A stretch of 64,000 nt of DNA from Rhinopomastus cyanomelas (taxonomy: Eukaryota > Chordata > Aves > Bucerotiformes > Rhinopomastidae), in NCBI GenBank assembly GCA_013400115.1, contig VXBP01002421.1, positions 1 to 64,000 of the forward strand, written 5' to 3'. Made by a program: the position numbers and the translations under genes. Below the pieces are notes generated by a model. The model searched no databases. It saw only the letters and a program-made list of their open reading frames with translations, and was not told where the DNA came from. The stretch's first letter is position 1. Every line of letters starts with the position of its first letter. Shown here in pieces: positions 1 to 9,053 of this stretch.

Positions 1-120
1 CTGGCAGGTTAGGGTTTGGGTCATGGGGTTTTTTTTGGGCTTTTTTTTTGGTTTTGGTTTTGTTGGTTTTGTTTTTTTTTTGGGTGGTGGGTTTGGTTTT
101 TTTTGGTTTTTTTTTTTAGT
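1..120. repeat. T/G-rich low-complexity tract
   Basis: Runs of T broken by G pairs and triplets across about 120 bp. The open frame over it (Phe/Gly only) is compositional and not a gene. A shorter similar tract occurs at 30247-30295. Confidence 0.8.
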
Positions 121-136
121 AAAAATCTCCGCCCCC

Positions 137-195
137 GTACCTCAGCGAGCAAGTAGCCACACGCCCAAGTACCTCAGCGAGCAAGTAGCCACACG
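137..195 (+). repeat. 27-bp direct repeat, two copies
   Basis: The unit beginning GTACCTCAGCGAGCAAG occurs at 137-163 and 169-195 with period 32; the two copies look identical. It sits between the T/G tract and a CR1-type tail. Confidence 0.85.
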
Positions 196-218
196 TAGCC
201 TGCTGCTCCTAGCACAGG

Positions 219-235
219 ATTCTATGATTCTATGA
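219..235 (+). repeat. CR1-type ATTCTATG octamer tail
   Basis: Two copies of ATTCTATG, the terminal octamer of avian CR1 LINEs, on the plus strand. No clear CR1 body precedes it, so it may be the end of a degenerate element. Confidence 0.5.
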
Positions 236-555
236 GAAAGGAAGGGGTAGGGGGGGAAGAAAAAGAGGGACAGAGGTTACAGTTTGCTACAGGCCAAAAT
301 GAAACTCAAACCAGACTCCCAAGACACTCAAACAGGGAGGGGGGTACCATGAAGAGAGGAAGACGAAAATCTTGTCCTTAATTAAGGACCCCAAAATTTG
401 TCTGGTCTACTCCACCTTCTCAACCTGTCCCCTGCAGCAGCCACCTCTCCACTTCCCTTCTCTCCGACTTCTGCCCCCCTGCCCTGCGCACACCTGCCCT
501 GCACACACTGGAGGGGAAAGTAAACATTCCTGCAGCTGAGACAATGCATACCCAC
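236..555. other. No gene recognised
   Basis: Purine-rich sequence (240-360) then unremarkable sequence. No family resemblance is seen in any frame. Confidence 0.6.
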
Positions 556-1083
556 CAAGAGGAAAGCAGGGAAGAATGCTAGGAGCCCTGCTTGGCTGAG
601 CAACGAGCTCCTGGACACGCTGTCACACAAAAAGCAACTCTACAAGGAGTAGAAGGGAGGACAGCTAGAATGGGGGGTGTGTAAGGACACTGCTCAGACA
701 GCTAGAGATCTGGTTAGGAAAGCCAAGGCCGAGTTTGAGTTGGACCTAGCCAGGGAGGTCAAAGGGANGGCAGGCGACTGATGTCATTTACCTGGACCTG
801 AGTAAAATCTTTGACGCTGTCCCACACCACATTCTGGTCTCCAAGCTGGTGGAACATGGCTTTGGTGGGTGGACCACTAGATGGATAAGGAACTGCCTTG
901 ATGGCCGCACCCAGAGAGTGGTTGTTGATGGATCCATGTCCAAGTGGAGGCCAGTGACAAGCAGAGAACCTCAGGGATCGGTCCTGGGACCAGTCTTGTT
1001 CAACATCTTTGTTGGTGACGTTGACAGAGGCATTGAGTGCACCCTCAGCAAGTTTGCTGACTACACCAAGCTGCGCACTTGAC
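556..1083 (+). mobile_element. CR1 LINE fragment, ORF2 linker and reverse transcriptase
   Basis: The first part (556-767) reads K-R-K-A-G-K-N-A-R then W-L-S-N-E-L-L-D-T-L, the CR1 linker between endonuclease and RT. After a single N at 768 it jumps to T-D-V-I-Y-L-D-L-S-K and continues through P-Q-G-S-V-L-G-P-V-L-F to S-K-F-A-D-Y-T-K-L. The RT catalytic F-A-D-D is changed to F-A-D-Y, and a stop follows at once. Roughly 200 codons expected between the two parts are missing at the N, so this is either a deletion or a closed assembly gap. Confidence 0.88.
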
Positions 1084-4000
1084 TGATCAATCACTGAGAA
1101 AGGGCTAGTTTTGTTAACGGAACGAGGTGCTCCAGTCATAGTGGCTATGTAGACCAGCAGTTATTTTCAAAGCTTTCTTAAGAAACTGCTTTGGAAAGGA
1201 TACTACATGTCCCTTCCGTAAGGTGGAATTTATTTAAACTTGAGTGCTTTCTCCAGACCTTTAGAGAGCCTAGGCTGATACCACAAAGTGCTTGGGCTGG
1301 CTAAGGGAAACTGCAGAAGACATGCTGTCGCCTGCAGAACATGACCACTGCCACAAGCCACCTTGTGAATCCCACTGTTGGACACTGTTGGCAGCTGTCT
1401 CAGACCACCACAAGCTGAAAGTTCTCCCTATCTCTCCTTTCCTCTTTGTTACCTTCCTACCTTTTCCCTCACAGTCTCCTGATTGGTTGGCCACAAAATC
1501 TGAATTAGTGCCTTCAGCAGCAAAATCTCTGTGGTGCATTATTCCACAGGGGTGAGAAAAAGAAAACATTTACACTTGCTGAATAAAGATGCACAATTGG
1601 CAAAATAGCATCACCAGTGCATCAATATTTGTACACAGGTGCCCAGTTCTCCTTTTCTTTTCAGACAGGGTCTTTAGCAAATGTGCTGAATGTTTCCTTA
1701 GGTGATCAGCTAATGAAAACCTCCAGTGTAACGCAAAGAACAAATGATAGTCAGAAGGCATGTACAAACAAATCAAGGAAGATCCCAGCTCATCTCTGGG
1801 ATTTAGAGATTGAATGTTGTGTTACTGGTTTCTAGGGAAGTTGGTGGTCATTGTAAAGCTTTTACTTTCCAGTTCCTTAATTATAAATAAGCGGTGAAAA
1901 GAATATAGTTGCAGCTATGTGAAGTCATTGCCTAGGAAGTAGAAAAGCCAGCGTGCCCAATGGAATGGGTAGTGGTCCTCTCTGCCTCTGAACATGCTGA
2001 GTGCATGAATAGTGACTGAGAGACTGAGAGACTGAGGCTATGGTTCTTACTTGCCTCCACACAACAGCAGTACCCTAGCTCTTCATTTTGCACTTTTCTT
2101 CTGTGTGAAAGGGAGACTTAATAATATTTTCCATTCTTTCTGAAGCATTTTGTGAGCATCAGGAAAAAGGGCTCGTCAGGAGCTCTGGTATTACAGATAA
2201 GCTTCCAAATTATATACAGCTAGAGATGATAGTAATTGCACACAACTGGGACTATAGCAAGGACTGGGGTAAAGAGTAGTCAGGGGAAGACAGGGGGTTT
2301 AATGACCAAGTAGAAAGACGTTGAGAGCACTGATTACCCATTGCAATTAATTCCCAAGAAGGAACAGGTTGGAATTTGCAAGATATAACAAACAAGATGC
2401 AACTATGAAGTAGGATGATTCACTCTTTAAAATGATTATTAATCATGCTATGAACAGTGATGAGGATGAGCACATACAAAGTATTCATTGCAGTGATTGC
2501 TAATTAATATATCCTTAGGTTGTGATAACCCTAATTAGAAAGAAAATTATATTTATTTCAGCAAGATTAATTCCAGGATAAGATACTACTGAGTATGAGC
2601 AAAGCCATTAAAATTCTGCCTGACAGAAGCATGTTAGTTAGTTCTGACCCTGGATTAGTTTTATCAGTGGAAGCTGATGGTACTCATCTGAGAGACCTTA
2701 ATATAAAAATGGTGATCTGGTTTTGTGAATTACTGAATTACTTCCATTGTCTGTCAAAGTGAGCGACCTTGTTTATTTATTGCTGTACTCCAGAAACATC
2801 TCAACATTTCTTTCTGCTTGTAAAGCTTTTCTTACAAAGTTTGTAGCAACAACTCTTTCTTTTTCCTGGAGTAGCTGACTTGGAGAACTTCAGTAAGAAA
2901 GCATCGCTGTATAATCAAGTCTCAGTATCCTGTCTTGGCTCTCTTTTGTAACATGAGACATAGTCACTCTTCTCTTCCCTACCTGAGCAGCAGCACTGTT
3001 CTAAAAGCTGTACTGGATAGTGAAAACTAACTGCTTTTCCCTACACAGGACTGAGCGATGACAAAAATGAGCCGCAGGGGATAAATTGGCAAATAGAGCA
3101 GAGCAGGGAACTATGAAGATGGGCTTTTGGTGTAACATAATCTTGTTTGTGTAGTGTAGATTAGAAGAGCTGTGGTTTCATCTGTATCACTAAGAGGTTA
3201 TTTGTGATGAAAACCTCATCATTTAACGTCAATACATATAAGAGGTAGCAGTAGAATTTTATTCTTGGGAGCCTTTGTCTCCACCTCTCCTCCACCCATC
3301 AAGGTCTTCAAATGCCAGGTTTTTATTCTCCATGCCCAGGGTTCTTCCAAGTCTGTTACTGATAAGGTGCTTCAGATAATCCTAGCGTAGTAGGAAGTCT
3401 GACTTTTAAGTGCCCGGATTTTGAAGCCCGTGTTGTCTGAAATATGATTGTCACAGCTGAAATGTAGTGTAGCAAGCTCAGAGTCAGATTGCTTTTGAGC
3501 AATCTGAGTCATGAGTTGGCAGTATTGTCACCTCTCGCTGGCTTGCCCGAAAGGTCTCAGATTGAGCTGTCATCTTGATACTCATCTGCATCTGCATTAT
3601 ATACAAGCAGACAAACATATAATTTGATTCCAAATTTATAGTAACTGTATTAAAATCCAAGAAACCTTCTCTTGGTAGAATTAATCCATCTTAAAAGCAG
3701 AGACCTTTATATACATATACATAGTTCCTGTGAGTTTGTGAAATAGATTCCAGACACTGCTTTTTTTAGAGAAAAGGAAAAGAAAAAGTGAAACTCATGA
3801 AAGTGAAGTAACTTCATAGAAGGCAGTGGGACAAGCTTTCCCCAGTGCAAGAGAGAGTAATATTACTTTCATAGTTACAGTGAATTACTACAGGTCCCTT
3901 GGTGAGAGTATTCATACTTCATCATGGACTGAGCTAATACTGCAGTACTGTGTGTAAAACTCAAATGCTACTACATATTGCACTGATCAGGTAATAGCCA

Positions 4001-4334
4001 AAAACAGGAGATTAGTTTACTTATGGATTATATAGGTCTGAGTAACCATTAAATTATATAGCACCTTCTCAAACCCAGCGCTCAATGCAGAACATTCTGG
4101 CCTCCATCATGATAGAGGTTTATATTCCTCCAGCTTGTGGGAGATCATCTTTTTCCCTACAGTATGTGAAATCATCACCCTTAAATGTCATACTTGTTAG
4201 GACAACAAGGATAAGACAATGTCTACATTCAGTTCTCACTTTAAATAAATAGTAGTAAGCATTTCAGAAAATAAGCAGTGTACCAGAGTCGAGCTAACAA
4301 ATCAAGAAGTGAGATGCTCAAATGGTTATTCCGT
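1084..4334. other. XCL1 3' flank, no further gene recognised
   Basis: Probably includes the XCL1 3' UTR at the high-coordinate end. Minus-strand AATAAA motifs occur at 3322-3327 and 3258-3263, but none can be chosen from sequence alone. 2410-2640 is AT-rich with clustered TAAT cores. No open frame resembles a known protein and no repeat family was recognised. Confidence 0.6.
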
Positions 4335-4473
4335 TTATTTGCCCTGTCTGGATGCTTTCCTAGTACAGGGTTTGCCTTTGGTGGCACGTCGTCGGTCTAT
4401 TTCCTTTGTAGCGTTCCGTACCCAGTCATCATTGGAGTTTGCACAGAACTTCTTACAATTTCTGGTGATGAAT
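4335..4473 (-). CDS. XCL1: XCL1 exon 3, C-terminal half and stop
   Basis: 139 nt. The acceptor is TTTCTGTAG (AG at 4475-4474) with a short pyrimidine stretch; the stop is TAA at 4337-4335. It codes for L-F-I-T-R-N-C-K-K-F-C and the C-terminal helix D-D-W-V-R-N-A-T, then a basic tail. Cys73 aligns with the second family cysteine. Cys69 replaces a usually non-cysteine position in the 40s turn, and Cys99 lies in the tail. An AATAAA overlaps the stop codon (4339-4334); it is probably too early to be the poly(A) signal, so the 3' UTR end is unresolved. Confidence 0.92.
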
Positions 4474-7400
4474 CTACAGAAAGAAAAAGCAAACCATGTG
4501 ATGATTAGATTTTAGCCTTCAACATAGGTTTAGTAGTCTTGTTTTTTACACAGAACATGAGGACAAGTGTGGTGAAACTATATCACATGCTGGAGCCTCT
4601 GGTTATGAGCCGGAATAGCAACGATGAACAACATTAGTTCTCTGTTTATGGCACAGGTATGTGTATAACACACATGGCCATGTGCATATCTACTGGTACT
4701 TGAGAAAAGAGTATACCTGGTATTCTGAGATTTTATATGAAATCATAGAATCATAGAATCATTACGGATCGGAAGGGACCTCGAAAGATCATCAAATAAT
4801 GATGCAATCCCAGGAGCAGATCCCAGATTTCATAAAAAAGCCTGCTCATGAGATCAAAAGACTCAACACAGCTCCTAGCAAGAGTCACGCTTGTCCCAAA
4901 CTCTTCCACATGGTTTTTTCCCTTGATTCAATTCAGTGCGTCTGGCTTCTGACTGCTCTATCCTGATGCTTCACTGAGATTTCTGCCTGCGTTCTGGGCA
5001 CTAAATATCTGGCTGTTCAATGAGATTTTTGCTGTCATTTGTAAGCAGCATACATCTCCCAGCTTTCTGAGGCAGATCCCTCTCTCCTCACTCTCTCAGC
5101 TGCTAGGTGACTGCTTCATGGGGGTACTGGAATACTGGCCTGAACCAGCCAGATTTAGTAAGCTGGGACATCTGTGACGATGTCCTTTCTCTTTTTGATG
5201 GTTTACTGTTTGCATAGATGTGTCTGAAAGTGACCTGTCTGCTGATACTTACAGAGTGGCCTCTACTGGATGTAGTTGCTTCTCATAGCTGACAAGAGTT
5301 CGGATATTCAGTTTCTGTGAACGTGTCGTAACACACTTGAATCCACGCATGGGCTGACTTGCAATGCTCCCTAGAAGGGGCAAAACAGATAAATAATAAA
5401 TGTCATCAATACTATATTCATATTTTGTTATAATTACTTAATAAATGATGAATTCCATCTGCTGGCTTGTTGTTAGAACACAAGTGTCTCATGTTGTACA
5501 GCCACAACACCAATTTTACAGCAGAGATTAGGGTGATATTTTCTGATGCATCCTACCATCTCTGAGGTACTGTTGCTAGTTCTCTTGAGCTACTAATCTT
5601 AACCCACTCTCCTGAACAATTTTATAATCATTCTGCCCCTAGGGAGTCACTGTTTCCATAGCAGACATTCTGTTTGGCATCGTTCATGATTAGGTCTGTA
5701 CATCTGCAAGCAATTGTCCACATAGGGCAGTGTGTTGCTGGATGGATTTCTCAATGTCAGGTGCATATAGATCCGTAATTTTCCCTACTTTTCACATGAA
5801 AGAAAGGAAAGCAAGGCTGCTTTTCTCACACTAGTCATTCAAAACTAGTATTATGCAAAGGTTGAAAGAAAGGGAGGTATACCTGGCAGAAGACTAAATA
5901 CTCTGGCTGTTAAGCCTGGGCTCATGGGCAATGCAGTGCTGCTTAATCTTGTCTTTGCTCCAACATTTTTGTACAGGGAAATGCACTGCTGATTAATAAG
6001 GAGGTTTGGACATCAGTGTAAAAAGCTCTGAGTAGTTGTTACCTTGAACAATTATAAATAAACAAGGTAGCTTTTTAAAGTGAAGTAAAGTATAAGTGTA
6101 CTGGAAGCCTCTGCACATCAGTTTCTGGTTTTATCGTGCCCACCAAAGGTAAGTTTGGGACGGCATGAGGTGGACAAAGAGAGCACTGTTGTATTCTGAG
6201 ATTTCCTCCTAAAGGATTTATAGAGAAACTGACTAAAGCAGTCCAAGAGCTGTTCAGGTACAACCTGATAAATATAAAACCTGCTTCACATAATCTCATT
6301 ATCTGTGAGCTTATGTTTGTTGGAAATAATTGAAATAGCTAAGGCAAGCACACATCAGCCTTTGGGGAAGCTGTAGCAGGGCCAGTGCACAGATACTGTC
6401 AGCCTTGCTAAGTCTTGAGGTTTTTTTTGCCTCAAAGAATATTTTTCTGATCTTGTTTTCACCAGTAACTTGATGTATTTTTGGGTGATCCATTATAAAT
6501 ACATATTTGACTGTCCCCGACTGGCTTTCAAAATATGGCACTAAGGAGCTCAAACATACTCAAGTAATCCTTACTAGTTCTGAAAACTTTTTCTCTACTA
6601 CTAAGCTATCACCAGGAAAAGCATGCAGGGAATACTGGTGAAGATTCTTTAAGCCTGGGAACAAAATCAAATTGCTCTGCACCAGCAAGCACCCTTTTTT
6701 TTCTGCTAAGTTTTTTTGTTTTGGTTTGGTTTTGTTGTTGTTCTTTCTAATCCTATTTCAATTCCTTCAGACTTGGTGATGTTTATAGTAAATTATACAA
6801 CCTGGAGAATGACACTACAAACTTGGCTGTCTGTATTACTGCCAGTTGCCAAGCCACGTGTTGCCAAGGTGAACAGCAATAGTGTTAATCAACGTAGGAG
6901 ACTGTAGTGCAATCTAGCTCTGGGGGCACTGGGTCAGCATACGCTCAGCGTGTAGCTACATAATCTTGTGAATGTTTAGCAGGTCTCAGTTTGGTCTTGG
7001 CGTGGTTTTGTGAAGATGCCTTTTCAGCGTTTTTCTCTTTGCGTAGTCTTGTGGGTTTGCAGATGGCTGTATGTGAGTGTTTTCTGTGATTTGTCTGTGC
7101 TTGTCCATGTGAATTTGGGTGAATATAAGATGACGTGCACGTGTGTGTGTGTGTGCTCATGTATGCTGATCCAAAATGCCACTACAGACAGCATAGACAA
7201 ACTTATTTAAAGCTTGGCTAATAAACATGGCTCATTTCAGTGCTCAGAAACAGTCATAAGCAAGATGTTAATTTGTATGAAATCTGGGAGAAAGGGACAG
7301 TGTATAAATCCATTGGTCTCCTTTGCAGATTTTGTCATTCTTTAACAAAGTTTATGACTAGGAGCAAGCAAACAGGCAGTACGCAATAGAGAACTAGGAA

Positions 7401-7901
7401 ATTTTGAGAAAGGGGACATTACAGGATTTAAGGCTAAATAGTTAAAGACAAAGAATGTAGTAAAGACATATATGTGTAGTATACCTGGGAAAAGAAAAAA
7501 TGCATCTTATTAAAGACATGTTTTAAATAAGATTATTAAACTCTAAAGTACATTGCTATGTGGCATCCATGAGACTAAAAGTCATTGTCTTTTCAAGATT
7601 TCATGATTTTGATAGAGAATAATGCACAGAAATTGTCTTTGCATTAAGCCAACCACTAATGGGCAGGACATCAGGTAGAAACTACCACAAAGCTGCCTTC
7701 TTGTGGTTCCGATCTGAATTTCTTGCAAATTTTGTTATATGAATTGGCTCTGGCTGGGAATGACTCTAGCTTGTCAGACCACAAACGAGATCTGGAACAA
7801 TTCCTGTCTTCATCTTCGTCTGGAAACTTACCTTTCACTGTGCGCACAGCAAAGACCCCAAGCCAGAAGATGACCAGGATGGCTACAGCGTGGAGTTTCA
7901 T
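4335..7901 (-). CDS. XCL1: C-chemokine XCL1 (lymphotactin), 3 exons, 108 aa
   Basis: Spliced CDS: 7901-7832, 5370-5253, 4473-4335 (327 nt including TAA at 4337-4335). Seen: a hydrophobic signal peptide (about residues 1-23, starting MKLHAVAILVIFWLG); a mature chain with cysteines at 36, 69, 73 and 99; a strand with V-S-Y-E-K near 50-54; L-F-I-T at 63-66; a helix with D-W-V-R around 79-82; and a basic C-terminal tail. Cys36 and Cys73 match the single disulfide of the C (XC) chemokine family, which lacks the CC/CXC second pair. Introns are 2461 and 779 nt, with GT-AG ends and phases 1 and 2, as in other chemokine genes. Known of the family: secreted by activated T and NK cells, it binds XCR1 and attracts cross-presenting dendritic cells. 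Odd: Cys69 and Cys99 are extra, and N83-A-T is a possible glycosylation sequon. The start at 7901 fits family length; an in-frame ATG lies 6 codons upstream in weaker context. Length is close to mammalian XCL1. No frameshift or stop is seen. Confidence 0.93.
4474..5252 (-). other. XCL1: XCL1 intron 2
   Basis: 779 nt. It contains a short CR1 3'-end fragment at 4741-4797; the rest is unrecognised. Confidence 0.85.
4741..4797 (-). mobile_element. CR1 3'-end fragment in XCL1 intron 2
   Basis: Reverse complement of a CR1 end: ATCATAGAATCATAGAATCA then the conserved GGAAGGGACCTC block. It is truncated after about 57 bp. Confidence 0.8.
5253..5370 (-). CDS. XCL1: XCL1 exon 2, N-loop and first beta strands
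   Basis: 118 nt. The acceptor is TTCTAG (AG at 5372-5371), the donor GTAAGT (GT at 5252-5251). It codes for residues 24-62 and two bases of codon 63. It holds Cys36 (first family cysteine), followed by V-T-T-R-S-Q-K-L in the position of the XCL N-loop, and the V-S-Y-E-K block. The reading frame is open only in the phase set by exon 1, which supports the join. Confidence 0.93.
5371..7831 (-). other. XCL1: XCL1 intron 1
   Basis: 2461 nt between the exon 1 donor and exon 2 acceptor. It contains a (GT)n run at 7141-7155 and otherwise unique, AT-leaning sequence. I recognise no mobile element and no other coding exon in it. Several short open frames on both strands lack any family resemblance. 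Confidence 0.85.
7141..7155. repeat. (GT)n microsatellite
   Basis: Uninterrupted GT dinucleotides in XCL1 intron 1. Confidence 0.9.
7832..7901 (-). CDS. XCL1: XCL1 exon 1, signal peptide
   Basis: Codes for residues 1-23 plus the first base of codon 24. It ends ...ACAGTGAAAG followed by donor GTAAGT (GT at 7831-7830). The peptide is a typical secretory signal with a long aliphatic/aromatic core, and in chemokine genes the signal peptide normally sits on exon 1. The upstream in-frame ATG (7919-7917) would add M-R-K-P-P-A. Its -3 base is T, while the ATG at 7901 has G at -3, so 7901 is preferred. Confidence 0.93.
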
Positions 7902-7964
7902 TGCTGGTGGCTTCCTCATCAAGGCAGAGAAGGAAGTGTCTGTTGTCAGACCTCTTTCTCAGAG

Positions 7965-7972
7965 TTTATATG
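7965..7972 (-). promoter_or_regulatory. XCL1: TATA box of XCL1
   Basis: Reads CATATAAA on the minus strand. It lies 64 nt or more upstream of the XCL1 ATG, which places a transcription start near 7935-7942 and gives a short 5' UTR of about 35-40 nt. This is typical of inducible chemokine promoters. The start site itself is inferred. Confidence 0.7.
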
Positions 7973-8035
7973 CTGTCATTCAGTGGTCAGTCCTTATGTT
8001 CACTTTCAGGGCATCATGGGGGTACTGACTGTATG

Positions 8036-8054
8036 TGGAAAAAAACTGAGTGAC
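8036..8054. promoter_or_regulatory. NFAT/AP-1-like composite site upstream of XCL1
   Basis: On the plus strand TGGAAA is followed directly by an A-run and CTGAGTGAC: an NFAT core (GGAAA, 8037-8041) and an AP-1-like heptad (TGAGTGA, one base from TGAGTCA). The spacing resembles the composite elements of cytokine promoters. It lies about 65-85 bp upstream of the TATA box. XCL1 is an activation-induced T/NK-cell gene, so the site makes sense, but function is inferred from motif and position only. Confidence 0.4.
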
Positions 8055-8892
8055 TCTACTTTTTCTAGTAGAAAAGAACCACCTCCTTCCCCCCATCCGT
8101 CCTTTGCTAGCCCCCCTGTGAAGGCTTTTCCTGCTCAAACCCCGCTGTGGTTGCGCTTGCTGCTGTGTGGTGAGTAGAGTTTATTTCAAGCTGCAAAAAG
8201 TGAGAGCTTTTGTTCTGTAGTGGAAACCTTTAATAAATGTTCCTGTCCTCTCACACCTCGGCTGGAGAGTTTCACCGCAGAGGCACATAGCAGCATTCAG
8301 AGTTACCTCTTTGACCAATGGACCACTGAAAAAGAGAACTGTAAGTTAAAGGATGATGCAAACAGGAACATCTTGGCCTTTTCTATAGTGGCTGTAGATA
8401 GCTGGTCACTTTCATGCGTAGCTTTGGAAGAAGGGGTATTACTTGTGTCCTCTGTGTAGTGGAGCATTTCAAAAGTCTTCTGTTTTCTGCATTACTTCGT
8501 ATGGCCAAAGCGGGTATGTGCTGGGATAAAGAAGAGTGAACACCCTTTCACATACAGAGCCAGCTCCACTAGCCCTTCTGTCAGTCAGCTAAAATGCAAT
8601 GGTTTCAAGGAGGAATAAGCATTTATAAAGATGTTAGTTTAGGGATTTTTGGTCGTGTGGTCTTTCTAGGCTAAATAATGGAGTCCAAGAAAGTAACCAG
8701 GCAATCAGCCTTGCACAGTTTATAGAAGAGAGGAAAAATGTTCATTGGATTTCCATGCAAACATGTTGACAACATGTCTATCAACTTGTTCTAATGACAC
8801 TATCAGGAAATGTCTATTTTTGCAGTCCGTTTGAGTTCTATTACACAGTTTTATTTTTTCTGTATTATAGTAATTTGGTTGGATCTGAGTTA
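8055..8892. other. XCL1 upstream region, no gene recognised
   Basis: Unique sequence upstream of the promoter. It has a pyrimidine-rich stretch at 8080-8115 and no recognisable exon or repeat. Confidence 0.55.
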
Positions 8893-9053
8893 TTGCCTGG
8901 GCGTTGTGGAGTCTTCTTCTCTGGAGACGTTTAAAACCCACCTGGACATGTTCCTGTGCTACTGGGTTTAGGTGATCCAGCTGTGGCAGGAGGATTGGAC
9001 TAGATGATCTTTTGAGGTCCCTTCCAATCCCTAATGTTCTGTGATTCTGTGAC
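8893..9053 (+). mobile_element. CR1 3'-end fragment
   Basis: Starts at the GTTGTGGAGTCTTCTTCTCT block (end of ORF2), runs through GTGATCCAGCTGTGGCAGG and GGTCCCTTCCAATCCC, and ends in the octamer tail TTCTGTGATTCTGTGA. Confidence 0.92.

Noticed and set aside
4801..4920. Continuation of the 4741 CR1 fragment, or a SINE body
   Set aside because: After 4797 the sequence no longer follows CR1 and no A/B boxes are visible.
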